Source: CAZWLY01 sp964634465 (GTDB lineage: Bacteria; Desulfobacterota; Desulfarculia; G963662305). Taken from it: 64,000 bases of DNA. Shown here piece after piece: positions 52,854-61,681 of this stretch (position 1 is the stretch's first letter; every line of letters begins with the position of its first letter). The position numbers and the translations under genes were made by a program. The stretch covers positions 186,001 through 250,000 of the forward strand of contig CAZWLY010000003.1 in assembly GCA_964634465.1 (NCBI GenBank). Direction: 5' to 3'. Below the pieces are notes generated by a model. That model saw nothing but the letters and a program-made list of their open reading frames with translations. It was not told the DNA's origin and searched no databases.

Positions 52854-53522
52854 TCAGAAGCTCGGCCGGCCCTGGACCCGAAGCCGGTGGGCCAGCATCT
52901 GGCGGGCCTGCTCGGCCGGATCCAGGGGGCCGGAAGTGGTCGATCTGGTTAGACGAGGCCGGCTGCCGGAGCCGGCCAACCCCTTGGCCCGGATCAGGTG
53001 GGGCTTCTTCTCCAGGAACCGGGCGATGACCTCGTCCAAGGTCAGCTCGCTCCCGTCGTCCCGATAGCGATCGAGCCCCGCCTTCTCCAGACCATCGCCC
53101 AAGCCGATACGCGGCTCACCGCCCTCGAAGCGGACCTCGAACAGCTCTTTGGTCAGGGCGACCACGTCGTCCGGGTCGTAGGCCGCCATCTTGGCGGCGG
53201 CGGTTCTGATCCGATCGGCCAGGGTCAGACGGCCAATCCGGTTCTGGTAGTCCCGCTCCCGGTCCTCCCAGCCGGCCCTCTCGGCCTCCAGCTTGGCCCT
53301 ATCGATAAGCTCGCCCCGCTCCAGGGACTCCGCCCTGGCCTCCAGGTCGAGCCATTTGTCCAGCCGATCCCGCCAGTCTTCGGGCAGGTCGGCAAGGGAC
53401 TCCTTGAGCGCCCGCAGCTCCTTTTTGAGCTGCTGGCGTTGGTGGATCACCTGGCGAAAGAGATCGCGGCTGACCGTGTCGCCGACCGACTCGCTCCCGC
53501 GATGCGGCGAATTTTCATCCAT
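52854..53522 (-). CDS. Scaffold-like phage protein
   Basis: A 222-residue, highly charged, helical protein without cysteine. A long coiled coil spans residues 15-100 (QVIHQRQQLKKELRALKESL), then a compact end with LTLDEVIARFLEKKPHLIRA. Size, charge and position directly before the capsid gene fit a head-assembly scaffold. AAGGAGCGC precedes the ATG at 53522. Confidence 0.7.
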   Translation of the reverse strand: MDENSPHRGSESVGDTVSRDLFRQVIHQRQQLKKELRALKESLADLPEDWRDRLDKWLDLEARAESLERGELIDRAKLEAERAGWEDRERDYQNRIGRLTLADRIRTAAAKMAAYDPDDVVALTKELFEVRFEGGEPRIGLGDGLEKAGLDRYRDDGSELTLDEVIARFLEKKPHLIRAKGLAGSGSRPRLTRSTTSGPLDPAEQARQMLAHRLRVQGRPSF

Positions 53523-53582
53523 TGAGCGCTCCTTTTGGGTGGGAATTATCCGAAAAACGAATCGAAAAATCCGAAGCGTCCC

Positions 53583-54884
53583 TTACTCCTCCATCGTCTC
53601 CTCGCTCAACAGGCCGTGGCGGACCAGTTCCTTGACCGCGGTCTGCTTGCTGACGAAACCCTTCTCGCCCAGCTCGACAAAGAGTCGGCCCAGGGACTCG
53701 GACAGCGACTCCAGGTCGAAGCGGCGATTGTACTCGATCTCCACCTCGTCGGGATCGGATCCGGACCAGGCGGCGGCCAACCGCCAGAGGCGGGTTTCGG
53801 CCTCCTCGAAGTTGATCGCCCGCTCTTCCAGAGAGGCGACGAACTCGGCCCGGTCGAGCCGCTTCTTGGCCGCCGACTCGGCTCCGGCGATGGGCCGGGC
53901 CTCGGTGATCTGCTTCAGGGCGATGCGGAAGATGTCGGCCTGAAGGTCGCGGATGGAGGTCCGAAGCGACTCGATGGCCGTGCCCGAATGCTCGATGAAC
54001 CGGGCCTCGTCGCCGGGCCTGAACTGGAGGGCCCGGGATTGGGAGAGCTCCACCTCGGCCACCTCCTCGTCGGTGAAGATGACCAGTTGGGGGAAACCGG
54101 CCCAGTACTCGGCCTCATCCAGGATCGAGGTTTTGCGGTAGAGGGCGTGATTCAAGGGGGCGATGTCCTCGATGGTCGATTCGCCCAGGAACTGACCGAT
54201 CTTGAGGTTGTAGATGCACACCAGCGGCACCAGCCCCAACGGATTCTCCCCGGCGGCCTTCTTGACCGGCTGGCCAGAGGGAGGGACGGCCTCCCAGAGC
54301 GACCACTCATCGGGCGTCCAGACCCGCCAGCGCTTGTCGCCCGCCCCGCCGGCGGGATCGGCGATGACCACCCGGTTCAAACGGCCGAAACGGAGTGGGT
54401 CGTCGAGCTCGAACTCCCAGTCCAAGACCTGCTGGGGCAGGAGGTGGACGAAGTAGGGCCTCAGCCCCAGAGCCGACTCCTCGGCCTCGGTGGCCGGAGT
54501 GATTCCGGAGGGCGCGTCGACCAGGACAAAGGTGTGCCCCTCCACGCCGGCCGCGGTGGTCACCTGGCGCATGAACCCATTGGCCCCGGTTCCGAAACGG
54601 TCCACGTCGCGGTTGACGAGCTCCAGCCGCTCCGGCAGTCTCCGCCGGGGCTTGCGCCGCCAAAGATGGGAGATGAAGAGGTGGGTTATCGGTTTGCAGA
54701 AGTTGGGGTAGCGCGACTCGGTCAGCCGGCGGCGGAAGTTGCGCTCGCTCTCGCGCTCGTGTCGGGCCAGATAGCCCTTGGCCAAATACTCCAGCCCGCC
54801 GGTGTAATGATCGCGCAAAAAGTTCCAGCGGTTCAAGTTGGCCGCATAGACCGGGTGTCGCCTGGCGACGTCGAGTTCGGACAT
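53583..54884 (-). CDS. Phage portal protein, DUF4055 type
   Basis: A 433-residue protein. RWNFLRDHYTGGLEYLAKGY near the start, KPITHLFISHLWRRKPRR near 65 and GLVPLVCIYNLKIGQFLGES near 220 match the DUF4055 portal group. The portal ring is the DNA gate of the capsid and the docking point for terminase. AAAGGGAAAG lies before the ATG, and a 17-bp hairpin begins 14 bases before the ATG. It follows the large terminase after a 469-base gap. Confidence 0.85.
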   Translation of the reverse strand: MSELDVARRHPVYAANLNRWNFLRDHYTGGLEYLAKGYLARHERESERNFRRRLTESRYPNFCKPITHLFISHLWRRKPRRRLPERLELVNRDVDRFGTGANGFMRQVTTAAGVEGHTFVLVDAPSGITPATEAEESALGLRPYFVHLLPQQVLDWEFELDDPLRFGRLNRVVIADPAGGAGDKRWRVWTPDEWSLWEAVPPSGQPVKKAAGENPLGLVPLVCIYNLKIGQFLGESTIEDIAPLNHALYRKTSILDEAEYWAGFPQLVIFTDEEVAEVELSQSRALQFRPGDEARFIEHSGTAIESLRTSIRDLQADIFRIALKQITEARPIAGAESAAKKRLDRAEFVASLEERAINFEEAETRLWRLAAAWSGSDPDEVEIEYNRRFDLESLSESLGRLFVELGEKGFVSKQTAVKELVRHGLLSEETMEE

Positions 54885-54898
54885 GGCTTTCCCTTTGG

Positions 54899-54950
54899 GG
54901 AAGCGGCGCGGGCGGAAACCGGAAAAACGGCCGCCGCCCGCGCCGCTTCC
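54899..54950 (-). repeat. Strong hairpin in front of the portal gene
   Basis: GGAAGCGGCGCGGGCGG (54899-54915) pairs perfectly over 17 bases with the sequence at 54934-54950, leaving an 18-base loop with an inner CCG/CGG pair. It ends just before the portal ribosome site. The rest of the 469-base gap (54885-55353) has no supported ORF, which is unusual inside a phage head operon. It could control portal translation or stop read-through. Confidence 0.6.
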
Positions 54951-55353
54951 AAGCTTGAAGGGTGGATGGATGAGAAGAGAGAGAAGACGGGCCGGAACGA
55001 GCGGTCAAAAAAAGAGCGCCGGGGCGCGGCGAACAACTCAATGTCGCTCGCGCATTCCCGCCGCCCTCTTTCGGCCGCCCAGTCGTTCCAGCCTGGCTCA
55101 AGGATAGGGATTCAGCCGGGGGTGGTCAATTTGGCGAAGTTAGGCGGAACGCACCAATGATTACCCGACATGGACAGCGCTCTTCAGCTCCTGCCCCCAC
55201 GCTCTTTTCCGTCTGCCACTCCTTGGCTCCAAGCCGCAGCGGCCCTCAGTTCGATTCCTGGCGGGGAAGCGCGTTCCCTCTCCGCCCGGCCAGGTCGCAG
55301 CTTCTCTACTTGGGTCGGAACTAGCCCAGCTTCGGCCCGCCGGAGGCGCCGGG

Positions 55354-56676
55354 TCAATACTTGAACCCCCGCACACTCCCCCTGATCGGGTACTCCCTGG
55401 CGATGAAGTACCCCAGCGCGTCGCTGGCGTGGCTGCGTCTCGGGTCGGACTTGTCGATCAGCGAGCCGGCGTTGTCTTTGGAGTAGGTCAGCGACTCCAG
55501 GTCGGCGATCAGCTCCCGGCACTCGGGGTCGATGTAAAGGCTCACCTCGCCCTTGGCGTTTCTGAGCTTGGCGTTGACGGCGTTGATCCGGTCCTTGACC
55601 GCCGGGTTGGTTCGAGGCACCTTCATCACCGCGCCGGGAATCTCTCTCCGGATGATGGTATAATCGGTCCGGCCGACCTGGCGGGTGTCGCGGTGGTGTC
55701 CGGCCGCATCGCCGTAGACGTAGATCCCGGCCTGGGTCTTTTCCCCCCACCGAGCCATGAACCGGCCGGCCGCCTGGCCGGTGTCGGTCTCGTTCAGCGC
55801 AATCTCGTCCAGGACCTTGATCCGCCCCTGTCGGTGCTGAATCACCAGCCAGACCATGGGGCTGACGTTGAAGTCGCAGGCCAACGAGACCGGCGCGCCC
55901 GGCCAGGGCTCGAGCCGCCGGACATGGAGGTCGCGGTCGAAGGGGTGGTAGACCCGGCCCGAGGTGGCGTTCACGAAGCGACCCTCCAGGTACTGCTCGG
56001 CCAGATGGGGCGGAAAGGTGGCCCTGAGAAGTTCGGTGTAGCCCGAATCGAGGAAAATGTTTTCCCGGGTGGGGGCGGTGAAAACCTCGCAGTCGGGCGG
56101 CGGGTTCTCGATCAGGCGGCGGTAGACCCAGTTGAAGCCCTCGGGGGTGGTGGTCAAAAAGACCTGACGCTGCCTGGCCTGGGGGTGGCGCACTCGGCTC
56201 AAGATGACCTCCCAGGCCTCCTCCTTGGCCTGGGCCGCCTCGTCCAGTCCGGCCCAGGCCAGGTTCAGCCCCTTGAGCCGGTGGGGCCGGTCGGCCGAGC
56301 GGAGTTGGATCACGCTGCCCCAGGGCAGAATCACCTTCGGCCGGCTGGCTCGATAGTCGTGGGGAACGCCGTGGGCGTTCAAGATATCCAACAAGGTCTG
56401 GCCGGTCACCTCCTCGGCCATCTGCTGGGTCGGCGCGATCAGCGCGCCGGGCAGGCCGGGATTGGCCGCGGCCAGGGCCAGGGCCTTCAAGGCGCCGATG
56501 AAGGTCTTGCCGGCGCCGTAACCGCCGATGTAGACCGGCATGAACGCCCGGCAGAAAAAGAACCCCCGCTGGGCGGGCAGGGCGGCGAACTCGATTCTCA
56601 CCTTCCGGCCGGCGGCGTCTTTGACCGACACCAACTCGAAGAGCGGCCGGCGGGGGCCGGTCTTATCGGACGGCAT
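55354..56676 (-). CDS. Phage terminase large subunit
   Basis: A 440-residue DNA-packaging motor. The ATPase part has Walker A GGYGAGKT at 51-58 and Walker B/adaptor AWAGLDEAAQ near 140. The nuclease part has LACDFNVSP near 268 and YVYGDAAGHHRDT near 325, with the acidic residues of the RNase H-like fold. It cuts and packages phage DNA through the portal. Its first bases overlap the small-terminase gene by 14. Confidence 0.92.
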   Translation of the reverse strand: MPSDKTGPRRPLFELVSVKDAAGRKVRIEFAALPAQRGFFFCRAFMPVYIGGYGAGKTFIGALKALALAAANPGLPGALIAPTQQMAEEVTGQTLLDILNAHGVPHDYRASRPKVILPWGSVIQLRSADRPHRLKGLNLAWAGLDEAAQAKEEAWEVILSRVRHPQARQRQVFLTTTPEGFNWVYRRLIENPPPDCEVFTAPTRENIFLDSGYTELLRATFPPHLAEQYLEGRFVNATSGRVYHPFDRDLHVRRLEPWPGAPVSLACDFNVSPMVWLVIQHRQGRIKVLDEIALNETDTGQAAGRFMARWGEKTQAGIYVYGDAAGHHRDTRQVGRTDYTIIRREIPGAVMKVPRTNPAVKDRINAVNAKLRNAKGEVSLYIDPECRELIADLESLTYSKDNAGSLIDKSDPRRSHASDALGYFIAREYPIRGSVRGFKY

Positions 56677-57016
56677 CCTTGATTACGAACTCCACCGTCA
56701 TCTTCTCCCGCCCCGCATCGCCGGAAGCCCGATCCAGGCTCTCCAGGAGGTACTTTTGATGCTGGAAGCTGCCCTCCCTGGCCTTGGCGACCATCGACTT
56801 GATGACGGCGAGGCGAGCCAGGTGGCGATTGGCGGCCACCGCCTCTTCCAATCGGGACCGGAAGACGAGATCGCCCTTCAACAGCTCGGCCACCGCCCCC
56901 GGCCCGAGCCCCAGCTCGGCCTCGAGTACGGCCGGGGTGCGCACGTCCTCCGGATCGGCCAAAGCGGCCAGCAGGGCTCTCTTCGTCTCAGCGTCGATAT
57001 CATGCTTCCGGTTCAC
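56663..57016 (-). CDS. Terminase small subunit-like protein
   Basis: A 117-residue helical protein with an N-terminal helix-turn-helix-like part (DAETKRALLAALADPEDVRT then AVLEAELGLGP) and a coiled middle. Position directly before and overlapping the large terminase fits the DNA-recognition small subunit. The GTG at 57016 follows AGAGGTGGG and is preferred over the in-frame 57043. Confidence 0.65.
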   Translation of the reverse strand: MNRKHDIDAETKRALLAALADPEDVRTPAVLEAELGLGPGAVAELLKGDLVFRSRLEEAVAANRHLARLAVIKSMVAKAREGSFQHQKYLLESLDRASGDAGREKMTVEFVIKDAVR

Positions 57017-57240
57017 TCGCCCACCTCTTTCGACCTGGTCCAAGTATAGGTCTCCCCGGAGCGCCGGTCAATCGATATTGTTATTCAACTGACTGTAATC
57101 ATTATGGTTTAGCCACCATGAACCCCGGATCGCGCCGGAGGCGATCAGCGGGCTGGTTAGATGGGCGGCGCTGTGTTATGATCCTTTTTGCAACGAGCTT
57201 GATATTGTTGACTTTTCTAGCCCCAAAGAGGTTCCGAGGC

Positions 57241-58917
57241 ATGGCCGACAAGACCAAACCCCGCGTCAACCTGGAGCTGTCCGGCGGCTCCTTGCAAATC
57301 CAGACCGACGAGGTCATCTACCACATCGCCGTCAACCCCGACGCACCCGCCGGGCGGATAGCCGCCAGTTCGGGCGCACCGGCGACCATGGCCGCGCCGG
57401 AACCGCCGGCCATCGAGCCGCCCGCGGCCAAGGAAGCGGCCCCGGCCGCCGAGGAGAAGGAGTCGGGCGGAGACTTCTACAAGCAGCTTTCCGAGGAGTT
57501 GTATGCCGAAGTCGGCTCACTGGCCCGCAAGCTATCAGTTTCATTGAAGGACCTGAAGGTCAGGCCGGAGGAGGTGGACCTGGCCGGCACCGGGCAGCAA
57601 CTGGAATCGGCCAAGGACGAGCTGGCCGACATCGTGGCCATGACCGAACAGGCGACGATGAACATCATGGATATGACCGAAAATATCCAGGCCGACATGG
57701 CCCAGGCCCAGAAGTTCATCGACACCATCAACTCCGCCGAGTTCATCAGCGACGCCGACCAGAACGCCTTGATCGACCAGCTAAAGTCCTTGATGGCCGT
57801 CAACGAGACCACGGCGCCGCTTCTACATCGCTGCCTGGAGTTCGACCAGGAGGTGCTCTCGCTCTTGGACGAGGTGGTCGAGGCCCTGCCCGCCTCCGAA
57901 AAGCCCACTCCGGCCGCACCGGCCGAGCCCGAACCGACCCCGGCCCCGGAACCGGAGACGGTCACCGAGACCCGAATCGTCTTCCCGTTAAACGATCTCT
58001 TCCAGATTCTCTACGAGTTGTGCGCCAACGACGACGTCAAGAAGCACATCAAGGCCATCTGGAACAAGATAGACGAGTTCGACGCCGAGTTGGTCAACGC
58101 CGCGTTGGGCCGGGAGGCGGACGGCTTCGAGAAGGACGAGGGTTTCGTCATGGTCCCCCTCGAACCGCTCTTCACCGCCCTGTCCGGAGCGACGACCAAC
58201 GAGAGCTTCAAATCGATCATCGACAAGCTCAACGCCGCCCGAAGCCAACTCTTCCTGGACCAGTCTCTGCCGGTGGAGGTGTCCTACGAGGAGGTCGAGG
58301 TTCAGGTCGCGCCGCCGGAAACCGCCCCGGCCGAAGAAGCGCCCGCACCCGAGCCGGTCGATCCCGGCCCGGTGGGCGACACGCTCGCCGATCGGGTGGC
58401 CCAACTGCGCGACAAGTTGACCCTCCATCTGGCCGAGGCCAAGGAGAAATCGGCCGGGTTGACCGACTTCACCCCGAATACGGAAATAATGGACAAGTTC
58501 GAATCGTCGCTGTGCTTCTACAGCGACGATCGGAGCGCTTTCACCGCCGCGGTCAAGGCCTCCCAAGACCTGATCGCCCGGATCAGCGCCTCGTTGACGA
58601 CGATCACGGAGAGTCTGTCCTTCCAGGACCTCTCGGGCCAGCGGATTCAGAAGATCGTGGGTACGATCTCCACCATCCAGGTCGAATTGCTCAAGATCCT
58701 GGTCTCCTTCCAGAGCCGGATCAAGGCGGAGACCGAGTACAAGGCCGAAACCGAAGAGGAAAAAAAGGAGCTGGCCCAGCGCGACGTGGACGAGATGCTG
58801 GACAAGTTGGGCTTGGGTCCATTGGACGAGGAGGCCGATCTGGAGGCCGGACCGGCAGCCGGCAGCCGGCTGGACCAAGATTCGGTGGACGACCTGCTGG
58901 CCGAACTGGGATTCTAG
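57241..58917 (+). CDS. CheZ-like phosphatase with two CheY-binding-like tails
   Basis: A 558-residue acidic protein without membrane segments. The region near residues 445-500 (ITESLSFQDLSGQRIQKIVG) matches the catalytic helix of CheZ, including the Q of FQDLSGQ that positions water to remove phosphate from CheY-P. Two similar amphipathic motifs follow: RDVDEMLDKLGLG (about 517-529) and the very end DSVDDLLAELGF, the same pattern as the CheY-docking tail of CheZ. The first 400 residues hold two further helical segments and two proline/alanine-rich linkers. The ATG at 57241 starts MADKTKPRVN. It likely ends chemotaxis signalling. Confidence 0.82.
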   Translation: MADKTKPRVNLELSGGSLQIQTDEVIYHIAVNPDAPAGRIAASSGAPATMAAPEPPAIEPPAAKEAAPAAEEKESGGDFYKQLSEELYAEVGSLARKLSVSLKDLKVRPEEVDLAGTGQQLESAKDELADIVAMTEQATMNIMDMTENIQADMAQAQKFIDTINSAEFISDADQNALIDQLKSLMAVNETTAPLLHRCLEFDQEVLSLLDEVVEALPASEKPTPAAPAEPEPTPAPEPETVTETRIVFPLNDLFQILYELCANDDVKKHIKAIWNKIDEFDAELVNAALGREADGFEKDEGFVMVPLEPLFTALSGATTNESFKSIIDKLNAARSQLFLDQSLPVEVSYEEVEVQVAPPETAPAEEAPAPEPVDPGPVGDTLADRVAQLRDKLTLHLAEAKEKSAGLTDFTPNTEIMDKFESSLCFYSDDRSAFTAAVKASQDLIARISASLTTITESLSFQDLSGQRIQKIVGTISTIQVELLKILVSFQSRIKAETEYKAETEEEKKELAQRDVDEMLDKLGLGPLDEEADLEAGPAAGSRLDQDSVDDLLAELGF

Positions 58918-59025
58918 CTCCGAGTCGATCACGCCGCTTCCGGCCCGCCGGACTCTTTCCGAGACCGTGGGACTGGGGGCGTTTCTTTGAAGGCGCATTC
59001 AATCGCGCCGCCAAGGGGAGTAACA

Positions 59026-60012
59026 ATGTCTGACCCACGGAACAAAAAAGCCTCGCCCATGACCCTTGAGAGCCAGTCCACCCGGCCGATCATCTACGGT
59101 GACACGCCGTCCTTTCTGGGCGTCGAAGCGGTCAAGCTGCCGGATGGCGCGGCCGGCAAGGACGTCGTCTTCTTCGGCGTGCCCTGGGAGGGTCCGGTCA
59201 CCTGGGGCGGTTTTTCAGGCTGCGAGCTGGCCGTCAAAACCATCCGCCGGGCCTCGGCCCGCTACGGCGGCTACCTGCCCGAGTACGACGTGGACGCCCT
59301 GGAGGCGCTGAAACTGGCCGACGCCGGCGACGTGGCCATCATGTCCGGCGAGTCCTCGCCGACCATGGCCTCGGTGGCCAAGGCGGCCCGGTCGATCGTC
59401 GCCGCCGGGGCCAAGCCGTTCGCTTTCGGCGGCGATCACTCCTACACTCCGGAGATCATCGCCGCCGTGGCCGAGGCGGCCGGCGGGCCGATCGGGGTGA
59501 TCCACCTCGACGCCCACCTGGACAACATGCCCGACTACGGCGGCGACCCCCTGGCCCGCTGCTCGCCGCTGTATCGCACCGTCCGACTCAAGGGCGTAAG
59601 GCCGCAATCGGTGGTCCACTTCGGCATCCGCGGTCCGAGGAATTCACCGCTCCAGACGGCCCTGGCCGCCGAGGCCGGCTCGAAGGTGATGACCATGAAG
59701 GAGGTCCGGGAGCTGGGCTTCGAGGCCGCGCTCAACGAGGCCCTGGCCGCGGCCAAAGAGGGCACGACGGCCGTCTACCTCACCATCTGCTCCGACATCC
59801 TGGAAGCGGCCTTCAACCCCGGCGGCCCGCCCGATTTCGGCGGGCTCACCCCCCACGAGCTGTTCAGCCTGATCCACCGGGTCGCCCTGAGCGGCCTGGC
59901 CGGGATGGACTTCGTCGAAATCTACCCGCCCCAGGACCCGCTGGACCGCTCCTCGCACCTGGCGGTCTGGGCCTTTGTCCACGCCCTGTGCGGGCTGGCG
60001 ATGGCCGGGTGA
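59026..60012 (+). CDS. Arginase/agmatinase-family protein with an altered metal site
   Basis: A 328-residue ureohydrolase-fold protein. GGDHS and DAHLD supply His, Asp, His and Asp metal ligands, as in arginase. The third motif, normally S-x-D-x-D, reads TICSDILEAAFNPG: the first Asp (a bridging ligand) is Cys and the Asp after it is kept. This could lower manganese affinity or change the substrate, so calling it arginase or agmatinase would be premature. The ATG at 59026 follows AAGGGGAG. The ybaK gene overlaps its stop by one base. Confidence 0.8.
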   Translation: MSDPRNKKASPMTLESQSTRPIIYGDTPSFLGVEAVKLPDGAAGKDVVFFGVPWEGPVTWGGFSGCELAVKTIRRASARYGGYLPEYDVDALEALKLADAGDVAIMSGESSPTMASVAKAARSIVAAGAKPFAFGGDHSYTPEIIAAVAEAAGGPIGVIHLDAHLDNMPDYGGDPLARCSPLYRTVRLKGVRPQSVVHFGIRGPRNSPLQTALAAEAGSKVMTMKEVRELGFEAALNEALAAAKEGTTAVYLTICSDILEAAFNPGGPPDFGGLTPHELFSLIHRVALSGLAGMDFVEIYPPQDPLDRSSHLAVWAFVHALCGLAMAG

Positions 60013-60497
60013 TGGCCAGGAAGAAGCCGCCCTTGACCGCCGCCGTCCGGGCCTTGAGACAGGCCGGGGCGGCCTTTGAGGCGCGGGAGTACAAATACGT
60101 CGAGCACGGCGGCACGGCCGTGGCCGCCCAGGCCTTCGGCGTCGACGAACACAACGTGATCAAGACGCTGGTCTTCAAGGATCAGGACAAAAACCCGCTC
60201 ATCGTCTTGATGCACGGCGACAAGGAGGTCTCGACCAAGAAGCTGGCCCGAGAACTCGGCGTCAAGGCGATTTCGCCCTGCGATCCCAAAACGGCCAACA
60301 AGCACACCGGCTACAACGTCGGCGGCATCTCGCCCTTCGGCACCCGAAAGCGACTGCCGGTCTACGTCGAGGCGAGCATCTTCGACCTGGAGTTCATCTT
60401 GATCAACGGCGGCAAAAGGGGCCTGTTGGTGGAAATGAAGCCGGCGGATTTGGAGAAGGTTCTGGAGAAGGTGGAGAAAGTGAGGGTGGGGATATAG
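60012..60497 (+). CDS. ybaK: YbaK/EbsC-type aminoacyl-tRNA deacylase
   Basis: A 161-residue protein of the Cys-tRNA(Pro) deacylase group. The N-terminal AVRALRQAGAAFEAREY, the NVIKTLVFK motif with the conserved Lys, and NVGGISPFGTRKRLPVYVE identify it. It hydrolyses mischarged tRNA in the cytoplasm. ATG overlaps the arginase-like stop, so the pair is co-translated although functions differ. A 430-base gap with falling GC follows. Confidence 0.9.
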   Translation: MARKKPPLTAAVRALRQAGAAFEAREYKYVEHGGTAVAAQAFGVDEHNVIKTLVFKDQDKNPLIVLMHGDKEVSTKKLARELGVKAISPCDPKTANKHTGYNVGGISPFGTRKRLPVYVEASIFDLEFILINGGKRGLLVEMKPADLEKVLEKVEKVRVGI

Positions 60498-60926
60498 GGC
60501 GGCCTAAGTTCCCTTTCGCGAAAACTCGTTTGTCACAAAGTCCTAAGCCGATCGGACCCATCAGCAATCCCTGCCTGCCTCACCCCGCCAGGGACCGACA
60601 TGCGGTCCTGGCGCCTATAGCCAGCCCGCGCTTGCCAGCGGCCTTGAAGGCCAACTGACACTCGCCCGCCCAAGGAGTTGTAACCGGACATCCGAGTCAG
60701 GTCCTTCACGTCGAAAAAGCTTGCAAGCCGAACATTTTTTGATAAAATGTTCTCGAATAAGGGATGCCTTGCTAGGAATAGCGCTCATTGTAACAGGCTG
60801 AAATTTAATCATTTATGATCGAAGCGATGTCTTTGGGCTAGGCGTCTTATGCGGCAATCGACACAGCATTTGCGGTGTTATGCGAATCGGCATAAGCAAT
60901 GTTAACTATCTAGGATAAATACAACT
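60498..60926. other. Left edge of the AT-rich island
   Basis: GC drops sharply through this stretch. GAACATTTT (60730-60738) pairs perfectly with AAAATGTTC (60744-60752) around five bases; it could be a terminator or operator. A 65-residue minus-strand frame (60615-60812) is not convincing. No integrase or repeat is recognised. Confidence 0.5.
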
Positions 60927-61523
60927 GTGACTGAAGATATACATGACATTTTCAGGCAAGAGCTTTTCGAAGATGATAAAAAAATCAAATCTGAATTTTT
61001 GAAACACTTTGAAAGTGACATAGTTGATTTTATCAATGCAATGGCGGAGGCTTATAATGCCTGGCGGAGATATGACGGAACAATAGGCAACAACAAAAGA
61101 CGAGCTTATGTTTCTGCTTTTCTTTTTAACGCTATCAATAACTTGGTGGCATCGATGAAATTATTCATTACTGGATACGCAATTCCTTCTGGCAATCTCG
61201 TTAGGCAAACAATAGAGTCGCTATGCTCTGCCATCTTATGCTCAAATGAGACTCTAGATTATTATCAAAAAATCGATCGAAATGAATTTTCACCCCAAAA
61301 ATTTATTAACATCGTGCTGAAGCATGCCAGCAAGCTAAAAATAAATAAAGAAGCCATGTCGGCAATTAAAAAAGATTATGAATTTTATCATCAGCTCAGC
61401 CACTCGTCACTATTAGCCATAGCACATAATATTTCCCTGTCTCAGTTAGGCACTCTATTTGTTGGGCCATCATTCGATGAAGAAAAAATGAATGGTTATA
61501 AAAATGAAGTCATAAAAAGTTAA
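60927..61523 (+). CDS. AT-rich HEPN-like gene, probably frameshifted
   Basis: A 198-residue helical protein (GTG start) with DFINAMAEAYNAWRR, NLVRQTIESLCSAIL and YEFYHQLSHSS near 150-160, a pattern seen in DUF5677/HEPN-like abortive-infection proteins. No catalytic motif is certain. The frame ends IKS-stop at 61523. If one A is added to the AAAAA run (61514-61518), it continues as KKLNLAKVLTNVVEGILVSD to a stop at 61660. Base composition is far more AT-rich than neighbours, indicating transfer. Confidence 0.65.
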   Translation: MTEDIHDIFRQELFEDDKKIKSEFLKHFESDIVDFINAMAEAYNAWRRYDGTIGNNKRRAYVSAFLFNAINNLVASMKLFITGYAIPSGNLVRQTIESLCSAILCSNETLDYYQKIDRNEFSPQKFINIVLKHASKLKINKEAMSAIKKDYEFYHQLSHSSLLAIAHNISLSQLGTLFVGPSFDEEKMNGYKNEVIKS

Positions 61524-61681
61524 ATCTTGCAAAAGTTCTTACTAATGTAGTTGAGGGAATTTTGGTTTCGGATAAAGAAAAAGCAACGGTTAACAATCGC
61601 ACTCACCAGACCGCAACACTGCACCGCCTCACGCGTTTCCCTCGTTGGTGTGACTGGTGACGCGTGACGTTGGAGGGCAAA

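Larger units (their letters stand above)
50141..57043 (-). mobile_element. Phage head module (prophage remnant or domesticated capsid locus)
   Basis: A continuous minus-strand run: small terminase, large terminase, portal, scaffold, capsid, then glycosyltransferase, 59-residue protein, DUF4254-like protein and a one-helix protein. No integrase, repressor, replication, connector, tail, tape-measure or lysis gene is visible, and no attachment repeats were recognised. Base composition is like the host, suggesting long residence. Both flanks carry host-type signalling genes. Confidence 0.7.

Noticed and set aside
55230..55275. tRNA-like AGTTCGATTCCTGG in the phage module gap
   Set aside because: Only two of five T-stem pairs form and no cloverleaf fits on either strand; at best a remnant.
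60615..60812. 65-residue minus-strand ORF at the island edge
   Set aside because: No ribosome site, mixed composition across the GC boundary, and no recognised family.
61511..61523. Programmed -1 frameshift in the AT-rich gene
   Set aside because: A true A-AAA-AAG slippery heptamer is not present (only five A before G) and no stimulatory stem is seen; an indel is simpler.
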